Below the pieces are notes generated by a model, which saw nothing but the letters and a program-made list of their open reading frames with translations, was not told the DNA's origin and made no database searches. A DNA stretch of 29,663 nucleotides, taken from an uncultured Bacteroidota bacterium (lineage in GTDB: Bacteria > Bacteroidota > Bacteroidia > Chitinophagales > Chitinophagaceae). This document shows positions 25,009 to 29,663 of the stretch, one piece after another. Location of the stretch: contig CAIWKU010000026.1 of NCBI GenBank assembly GCA_903913355.1, forward strand, positions 1-29,663, given 5' to 3'. Made by a program: the position numbers and the translations under genes. Position 1 is the stretch's first letter. Each line of letters begins with the position of its first letter.

Positions 25009-27399
25009 TCACTCCGCCATCATATCCCTGATCACCGAAATAATCTCCTCAGCATTGGGTTTGCTGAAATAATCTCCATCGCTTCCATAACCGGGTCTAT
25101 GGGCCTGGGCTGTGATAGTACGTGGACTAATGTCTAACCAACGGAATGCTTTTTGTTCCTCCATTACTTTATTGAGCATATACGCTGCGGCACCACCGGG
25201 TACATCTTCATCAATAAAAATAATACGGTTGGTTTTTTGTAATGAGGCTAATATCTTATGCTCAATATCAAATGGTAACAGTGTTTGTACGTCCATGATC
25301 TCACAACTGATACCCAGATTTGCGAGACGATCCGCTGCTTCTTCAATAATTCGTAAAGTAGACCCATAAGAAACAATGGTGATATCATCTCCCTGTCTGA
25401 TCACTTCCGGAATGCCTAATGGAACTGTAAATTCGAGCAGGTTAGAAGGCATTTTTTCTTTCAAACGGTACCCATTCAAGCATTCAATTACAATGGCGGG
25501 ATCAATGCCTTGTAAGAGGGTATTATACATTCCTGCGGCCTGAACCATATTTCTGGGTACACATACATATAGACCCCGTAAGGAATGAATGATCATTCCC
25601 ATGGGTGAACCACTATGCCAGATTCCTTCGAGACGATGTCCGCGGGTTCTGATGATAAGCGGACAACTTTGCTGACCTGCCGTTCTGTAATGCGTGGTAG
25701 CCACATCATCACTTAAGGGCTGTAATCCATATAACAGGTAATCTACATACTGAATTTCTGCAATAGGCCGAAGTCCGCGTAAAGCCAAACCGATTGCCTG
25801 TCCCACAATGGTAAGTTCCCGAATACCAGTATCCGATATCCTGCTTGATCCATATTTATCCTGTAAGCCGGCAAATCCCTGGTTCACATCACCGATATGT
25901 CCTACATCTTCCCCAAATGCATATACTTTGGGGTTATGTTCGAACAATGCATCAAAATATTTATTTAGAATCTCGTAGCCGTTTGCTTTGGGAGCATCCT
26001 CTGCAATCAAAGGCCTGATCTCTTTCACTTCAAGTGCACTTCTTGGACCTTCATTATATAAATGGGTATTGTATAACTGACGATTACTGCTGATTAAATC
26101 ATTATAATAAGTGAGCAGTTCAGGAATGGAAGGAGAATTGGGCGCTAACTCCATCGTTAGGGAAATTGCTTTTAAAACATCCCGGCGCAGAGGCTCTTTA
26201 TTTGTGAGAAGGTCTTTCGTTATTTTTTGCAAATGATTATAGACTTCAATATCATTAATCACCACTTCATGAATTCTATCTGCAGCATCTGCTGCCATTT
26301 CTTTAATAGGTGAAATATATTTTTCCCAGGCATTTCCCCTACTGATACGCACATGCTCTTTGGCTTCTGCTTCTATTTCAGCAAGTTCATCATCATTAGC
26401 CAATCCCGTTTCGATAAGCCATTCTTTCATTTTTTTAATACAATCCCATTCCTTTTCCCATTCCAGTCTTTCGGCACTTTTATATCTCTCATGACTTCCA
26501 CTCGTTGAATGTCCCTGTGGTTGTGTCACTTCTTCCACATGAAATAAAACCGGCACATGATCTATTCTCAATTTCTGCAGTGCCTCTTCAAACACTTCAC
26601 ACATACCTGCATAATCCCAGGCTTTTACTTTATAAATATGAATTCCATTGGTACCAGGTTCCTTTTCAAGTCCTTGTAAAGCCTCCGAAATAGATCCTTT
26701 TGTTGTTTGAAAATTTTTAGGAACAGAAATACCATATCCATCATCCCAAACAAATACAGCCAAGGGTACCTGTAAAACACCTGCTGCATTAATGGTTTCC
26801 CAAAAATGTCCTTCAGAAGTGCTGGCATCTCCGATGGTACAAAAACAAATTTCGTTACCCTGGTTACTCAGGCCTTCAAACAATTCAGGGTGAAGTGCAT
26901 TCCGAAAACATTTGGATGCATAGGCTAACCCTAATGCCCTTGGCATTTGGGAAGCAGTAGGTGCCATATCAGAAGAAATATTTTTCCGGTTGGCAAGATC
27001 CAGCCAGTCCCCCTTATCATCCACAAATCGGGTTGCAAAATGCGCATTCATTTGTCTGCCTGCGCTGAAAGGATCATTCTCTAAATAAGGATCCGCATAT
27101 AATTGTGAAAAAAACTGTTCAACAGTTGCCAGACCTGCAGCAAACATAAAAGTCTGGTCGCGGTAATACCCGCTCCTGAAATCTCCGGGTTTAAAAAATT
27201 TGGCCATGGCAATCTGTGCCACTTCTTTCCCGTCACCAAAAATGCCAAACTTACCTTTTCCTGTTAAAACTTCTTTTCGCCCTGATAAACTCACCTCACG
27301 GCTTACAATGACTGTTCTGTAATCAGACAGTATTGCATTCCTGAAACCTTCAAACGAAAGCATATCGTTCTGGTGTTCTGCTAAAAGGGTTTCTTCCAT
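25009..27399 (-). CDS. 2-oxoacid dehydrogenase E1, alpha and beta subunits fused (branched-chain type)
   Basis: The thiamine diphosphate-dependent E1 of a 2-oxoacid dehydrogenase complex, which decarboxylates the oxoacid and transfers the acyl group to lipoyl-E2. In 796 residues the alpha part comes first (about 1-385), with the ThDP motif GDASTSEGHF at 190-199 ending in WDDGYGIS (Asp219-Asp220), where classic E1 alpha has GDG and NN. The phosphorylation-loop-like HSTSGSHERYK follows. After a linker, the beta part starts near residue 470 with YAFGEDVG, ISDTGIRELTIVGQAIGLA and IEIQYVDYL-like sequence, and ends with IIFIDEDVPGGAAAYM. The fusion is common in Bacteroidota and is usually called branched-chain E1. 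No E2 or E3 gene is nearby. A -7 box abuts the start codon. Confidence 0.93.
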   Translation of the reverse strand: MEETLLAEHQNDMLSFEGFRNAILSDYRTVIVSREVSLSGRKEVLTGKGKFGIFGDGKEVAQIAMAKFFKPGDFRSGYYRDQTFMFAAGLATVEQFFSQLYADPYLENDPFSAGRQMNAHFATRFVDDKGDWLDLANRKNISSDMAPTASQMPRALGLAYASKCFRNALHPELFEGLSNQGNEICFCTIGDASTSEGHFWETINAAGVLQVPLAVFVWDDGYGISVPKNFQTTKGSISEALQGLEKEPGTNGIHIYKVKAWDYAGMCEVFEEALQKLRIDHVPVLFHVEEVTQPQGHSTSGSHERYKSAERLEWEKEWDCIKKMKEWLIETGLANDDELAEIEAEAKEHVRISRGNAWEKYISPIKEMAADAADRIHEVVINDIEVYNHLQKITKDLLTNKEPLRRDVLKAISLTMELAPNSPSIPELLTYYNDLISSNRQLYNTHLYNEGPRSALEVKEIRPLIAEDAPKANGYEILNKYFDALFEHNPKVYAFGEDVGHIGDVNQGFAGLQDKYGSSRISDTGIRELTIVGQAIGLALRGLRPIAEIQYVDYLLYGLQPLSDDVATTHYRTAGQQSCPLIIRTRGHRLEGIWHSGSPMGMIIHSLRGLYVCVPRNMVQAAGMYNTLLQGIDPAIVIECLNGYRLKEKMPSNLLEFTVPLGIPEVIRQGDDITIVSYGSTLRIIEEAADRLANLGISCEIMDVQTLLPFDIEHKILASLQKTNRIIFIDEDVPGGAAAYMLNKVMEEQKAFRWLDISPRTITAQAHRPGYGSDGDYFSKPNAEEIISVIRDMMAE

Positions 27400-27403
27400 A
27401 AAA

Positions 27404-27411
27404 CAAAAATA
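27404..27411 (-). promoter_or_regulatory. -7 box (TATTTTTG) abutting the E1 gene
   Basis: An exact TAnnTTTG match on the minus strand that ends 4 nt before the ATG. No good -33 element is visible upstream. If used, it gives a leaderless or nearly leaderless message. Confidence 0.5.
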
Positions 27412-27522
27412 ACGTTACCTAGTGAATAGACTATAGGAATTTAGGGTTCTGATGAAAATCATTTTTTAATTCCCCCTTCTACTTATAAGTCTATTTTTCT
27501 AATTTTGTCTAAAATACGCATC

Positions 27523-27538
27523 TGGCACGGATTTGGCT
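27523..27538 (+). promoter_or_regulatory. Candidate sigma-54 (-24/-12) promoter upstream of the DUF1573 pair
   Basis: TGGCACGGATTTGGCT contains GG and GC exactly 10 nt apart, the invariant spacing of sigma-54 promoters, and matches the consensus TGGCACG-N4-TTGCT except for one base in the -12 element. It points toward the DUF1573 gene 63 bp downstream. No enhancer-binding protein gene is in the window, so this is sequence resemblance only. Confidence 0.45.
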
Positions 27539-27547
27539 TGAAGTTAA

Positions 27548-27578
27548 TTGCTAAAGCCGAAGGGAATCAGTAATTTTG
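27548..27578 (+). promoter_or_regulatory. Promoter TTG-N20-TAATTTTG for the DUF1573 pair
   Basis: TTG at 27548-27550 and an exact -7 box TAATTTTG at 27571-27578 are 20 bp apart, the same layout as upstream of yebC. The -7 box is 22 bp before the ATG. Confidence 0.7.
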
Positions 27579-27600
27579 CAATATAAATATAAATTAAAAT

Positions 27601-28077
27601 ATGAAAAAAATAGTCCTTTTACTCAGCTTTGTGGTTGCTGCCTTTGCAACTTATGCACAAACAGCTACCGCGCCCGCTACACCAGCTACTCCACCGTTGG
27701 ATATTAATAAAGTTTTGGAGTTCAAAAATGCAGAATACAATGCAGGGCAGAGCATTTTTGGTAAGCCAGTTGAATTTGTCGTATTCATCAAGAACATCAG
27801 TCAGGATACAGTAACACTGATTACAGCAAAAGCCGGTTGTGGTTGTACCACCCCGAATTTTGTTCCTAACCAAAAGTTTGGGCCTGGTGAAACTACCAAA
27901 GTGAATATTACTTTTAACGGCGGACAAAATGGCCAGTATACGAAGATTACAGATATCTTTTTCGACAATGGACTGACCAAAAGGGTTACACTTACCGGCG
28001 TAACTGTTCCTGCTCCAGCACCAGTAGCACAAGATGCTGCTGCCGCACCCGTAAAAGGTAAATCTGATAAAAACTAA
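27601..28077 (+). CDS. Secreted DUF1573-domain protein
   Basis: A 158-residue exported protein with signal peptide MKKIVLLLSFVVAAFATYAQ, an alanine/proline/threonine-rich linker (TATAPATPATPPLD) and one DUF1573 domain. This is an immunoglobulin-like beta-sandwich common in Bacteroidota. The hallmark is the AGCGCTTPNF motif (around residues 79-88), with two cysteines. The tail is again Ala/Pro-rich and lysine-containing. The signal peptide ends at Gln with no lipobox cysteine, so it is soluble periplasmic or surface-exposed rather than a lipoprotein. A second DUF1573 gene follows after 22 bp. Function is unknown for the family. Confidence 0.9.
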   Translation: MKKIVLLLSFVVAAFATYAQTATAPATPATPPLDINKVLEFKNAEYNAGQSIFGKPVEFVVFIKNISQDTVTLITAKAGCGCTTPNFVPNQKFGPGETTKVNITFNGGQNGQYTKITDIFFDNGLTKRVTLTGVTVPAPAPVAQDAAAAPVKGKSDKN

Positions 28078-28099
28078 TTGATCGGCTAACTCACATTTT

Positions 28100-28468
28100 A
28101 TGAAGAAGAACCTAGTACTTTTTTTTCTATTGATAAGTTCCAGTCTTTTTGCACAATCGGATATTGCTTTTAAAACAACCAATCATGATTTTGGTAAGAT
28201 TAAACAGCATGTACCTGCAAGTTTTGTATTCAGTTTTACAAACACTTCTTCTAAGCCGGTGGTAATAGAAATGGCTACCGCAGAATGTGGTTGTACTACC
28301 CCTGAATATAGTAAAGCTCCCATCATGAAAGGTAAATCCAGTGATATAAAAGTTACTTATAATGCAGAAACTCCTGGAAAGTTTACCAAGAATGTAAATG
28401 TTAAACTGGCAAATGTTACCACACCCATCGTTCTCACAATAGAAGGGGTTGTGGAAGAAGTTAAATAG
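28100..28468 (+). CDS. Secreted DUF1573-domain protein, second copy
   Basis: A 122-residue exported protein: signal peptide MKKNLVLFFLLISSSLFAQ, then a single DUF1573 domain (IAFKTTNHDFGKIKQHVPASFVFSFTNTSSKPVVIE, AECGCTTPEYSKAPIMKGKS, VTYNAETPGKFTKNVNVKL). The core DFGKI...F.F.N....PVVI pattern and CGCTTP are textbook for the family. It lacks the proline-rich linker and tail of the upstream paralogue. The 22-bp gap and shared strand make the two a transcriptional unit, ended by a hairpin terminator 25 bp downstream. Confidence 0.92.
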   Translation: MKKNLVLFFLLISSSLFAQSDIAFKTTNHDFGKIKQHVPASFVFSFTNTSSKPVVIEMATAECGCTTPEYSKAPIMKGKSSDIKVTYNAETPGKFTKNVNVKLANVTTPIVLTIEGVVEEVK

Positions 28469-28492
28469 AACTCAGCTTTTTTTATAAGATAT

Positions 28493-28520
28493 AACGCAAC
28501 CTTTTGAGGTTGCGTTTTTT
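28493..28520 (+). terminator. Terminator after the DUF1573 pair
   Basis: AACGCAACCT (28493-28502) pairs with AGGTTGCGTT (28507-28516) around a TTTG loop, followed by a T-run to 28520. It starts about 25 bp after the stop codon. Confidence 0.92.
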
Positions 28521-28522
28521 GT

Positions 28523-28553
28523 TTTGCGCACGTTAGTGACCATGTTATCTTTG
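28523..28553 (+). promoter_or_regulatory. Consensus promoter TTTG-N19-TATCTTTG abutting the aminotransferase gene
   Basis: TTTG (28523-28526) and TATCTTTG (28546-28553) are exactly 19 bp apart, the full Bacteroidota consensus. It begins right at the end of the previous terminator. The -7 box ends 4 nt before the ATG at 28558, so the transcript should be leaderless or nearly so. Confidence 0.75.
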
Positions 28554-28557
28554 CTAC

Positions 28558-29663
28558 ATGTTAGAAATCAGTCAACGCGGACAGGCCATGCCTGCTTCGC
28601 CCATACGGAAGCTGGTGCCTTATTCAGAGGCCGCCAAAAAAAGAGGCACTAAAGTATACCATCTGAATATTGGCCAGCCCGATATTGAAACCCCTAAAAT
28701 GGTGCTCGATGCGGTAAGAAACAGTCATTTCAAAGTACTTGAGTATAGTCATAGCGCGGGTAATGAAAGCTATCGGAAAAAACTTGTCGACTATTATAAG
28801 AGTGTTGGCATCAATATAAATAGCAACCAAATCATTATAACCACAGGGGGCAGTGAAGCAATCCAGTTTGGATTTATGACCTGTTTGGATGCGGGTGATG
28901 AAGTCATCATACCAGAACCCTTCTATGCGAACTATAATGGATTTGCTGTTGCGGCAGGAGTTACTGTAGTTCCCGTAACCTCACATATAGAAAATGGGTT
29001 TGCCTTGCCTCCCATTGAGGAATTTGAAAAAAAAATCACGCCTAAAACCAAAGCAATTGTCATCTGTAACCCCAATAATCCAACTGGCTATTTATATACT
29101 GAGGGAGAGATGGAGCAGTTACGTAAAATGATCCTGAAATACAATCTCTATTTATTTTCTGATGAGGCTTATCGTGAATTCTGTTATGAAGGAAAACAGA
29201 TCAGCGCTATGCATTTGGAAGGAGTGGATGATCATGTAATTCTAATGGATACCATTAGTAAAAGATACAGTGCCTGTGGTGGAAGGATTGGTGCATTTAT
29301 TACTAAAAATCAATCCGTATTGGATGCAGCGATGAAATTTGCACAGGCGAGATTAAGTCCGCCCAGCTTTGCGCAGATTGCAGGAGAAGCCGCCATAGAT
29401 TTACCAGCTGATTATTTTGATACGACAAAAGCAGAATATAAATCCAGAAGGGATTTGATCGTAAAACGACTGAATTCCATGGAAGGTGTTTTTTGTCCCA
29501 ATCCCGGTGGTGCATTTTATGCAATGGCAAAATTACCTATTGATGATGCTGATACATTTTGCCAATGGCTATTGGAAAGTTTTTCTTACCAGGACCAAAC
29601 CGTCATGCTGGCACCTGCTACAGGGTTTTATGGATCTGCCGGATTAGGGAAGCAGGAAGTAAG
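28558..29663 (+). CDS. Class I/II pyridoxal-phosphate aminotransferase (3' end cut off)
   Basis: The open frame runs from ATG at 28558 off the right edge, giving 368 codons of a family that is about 390-400 residues, so little is missing. Fold type I features: PIRKLVPYSEAAKKRGTKVYHLNIGQPDIETP at the N-terminus, TTGGSEAIQFGFMTCLD (phosphate-binding region), ICNPNNPTGYLYT with the conserved asparagine, SDEAYREF with the aspartate that contacts the PLP nitrogen, and DTISKRYSACGGRIG with the Schiff-base lysine. It resembles aspartate/aromatic or PatA-type aminotransferases; the exact amino donor cannot be decided. The downstream neighbour is outside the window. Confidence 0.92.
   Translation, partial: MLEISQRGQAMPASPIRKLVPYSEAAKKRGTKVYHLNIGQPDIETPKMVLDAVRNSHFKVLEYSHSAGNESYRKKLVDYYKSVGININSNQIIITTGGSEAIQFGFMTCLDAGDEVIIPEPFYANYNGFAVAAGVTVVPVTSHIENGFALPPIEEFEKKITPKTKAIVICNPNNPTGYLYTEGEMEQLRKMILKYNLYLFSDEAYREFCYEGKQISAMHLEGVDDHVILMDTISKRYSACGGRIGAFITKNQSVLDAAMKFAQARLSPPSFAQIAGEAAIDLPADYFDTTKAEYKSRRDLIVKRLNSMEGVFCPNPGGAFYAMAKLPIDDADTFCQWLLESFSYQDQTVMLAPATGFYGSAGLGKQEV

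Noticed and set aside
1..29663. CRISPR array, tRNA, rRNA or insertion sequence
   Set aside because: I saw no regularly spaced repeats, cloverleaf-type sequence, rRNA stretch or transposase-like reading frame.

Overview
The window is a chromosomal stretch from a member of the Bacteroidota, most likely of the Chitinophagaceae type. The evidence is protein-level style: an about 1,100-residue SecA with a C-terminal zinc motif, an E1 alpha/beta ketoacid dehydrogenase fusion, paired DUF1573 lipid-free secreted proteins, and a YebC that starts MGRIFE. Start codons mostly lack Shine-Dalgarno sequences, and -7 boxes of the form TAnnTTTG sit upstream of many genes. The genus is inference. No rRNA, tRNA, CRISPR array, insertion sequence or prophage is visible. 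Most of the window is housekeeping and central metabolism, and no large undescribed system stands out.

Layout. Positions 1-6300 are minus strand: an MlaE-like lipid transporter permease behind an NADP-type malic enzyme (MaeB fusion), a SPOR-domain protein followed 6 bp later by an M20 amidohydrolase, and deoC. Between deoC and secA lies a full-length four-helix-bundle (S23/Avd-like) gene killed by two in-frame TAA codons, then a strong hairpin terminator. secA fills 6299-9604. From 9775 to 16246 genes run on the plus strand: an unrecognised membrane protein, atpG standing apart from the other ATP synthase genes, scpB, lysA, an MlaF-like ATPase coupled to a thioredoxin-like protein, and mdh with a strong terminator.

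Positions 16338-21954 form a minus-strand transport cluster: an acidic amino acid/dicarboxylate symporter, a DedA protein, two tandem paralogous MFS carriers of identical length, and a GT9 glycosyltransferase. Divergent from it are an amino acid permease (with terminator), yebC and a DCC-family thiol protein. A large E1 dehydrogenase lies on the minus strand at 25009-27399. Divergent from that are two DUF1573 genes with stacked promoter candidates, one of sigma-54 type. The window ends inside a class I aminotransferase gene.

Themes. Malate metabolism is represented three times (malic enzyme, malate dehydrogenase, SDF symporter) but not in one operon. The retrograde lipid transport pair MlaE/MlaF is split about 13 kb apart on opposite strands, with no MCE protein in view. 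The most useful regulatory observation is that several TAnnTTTG boxes end exactly 4 nt before a start codon, which predicts leaderless or near-leaderless transcripts.
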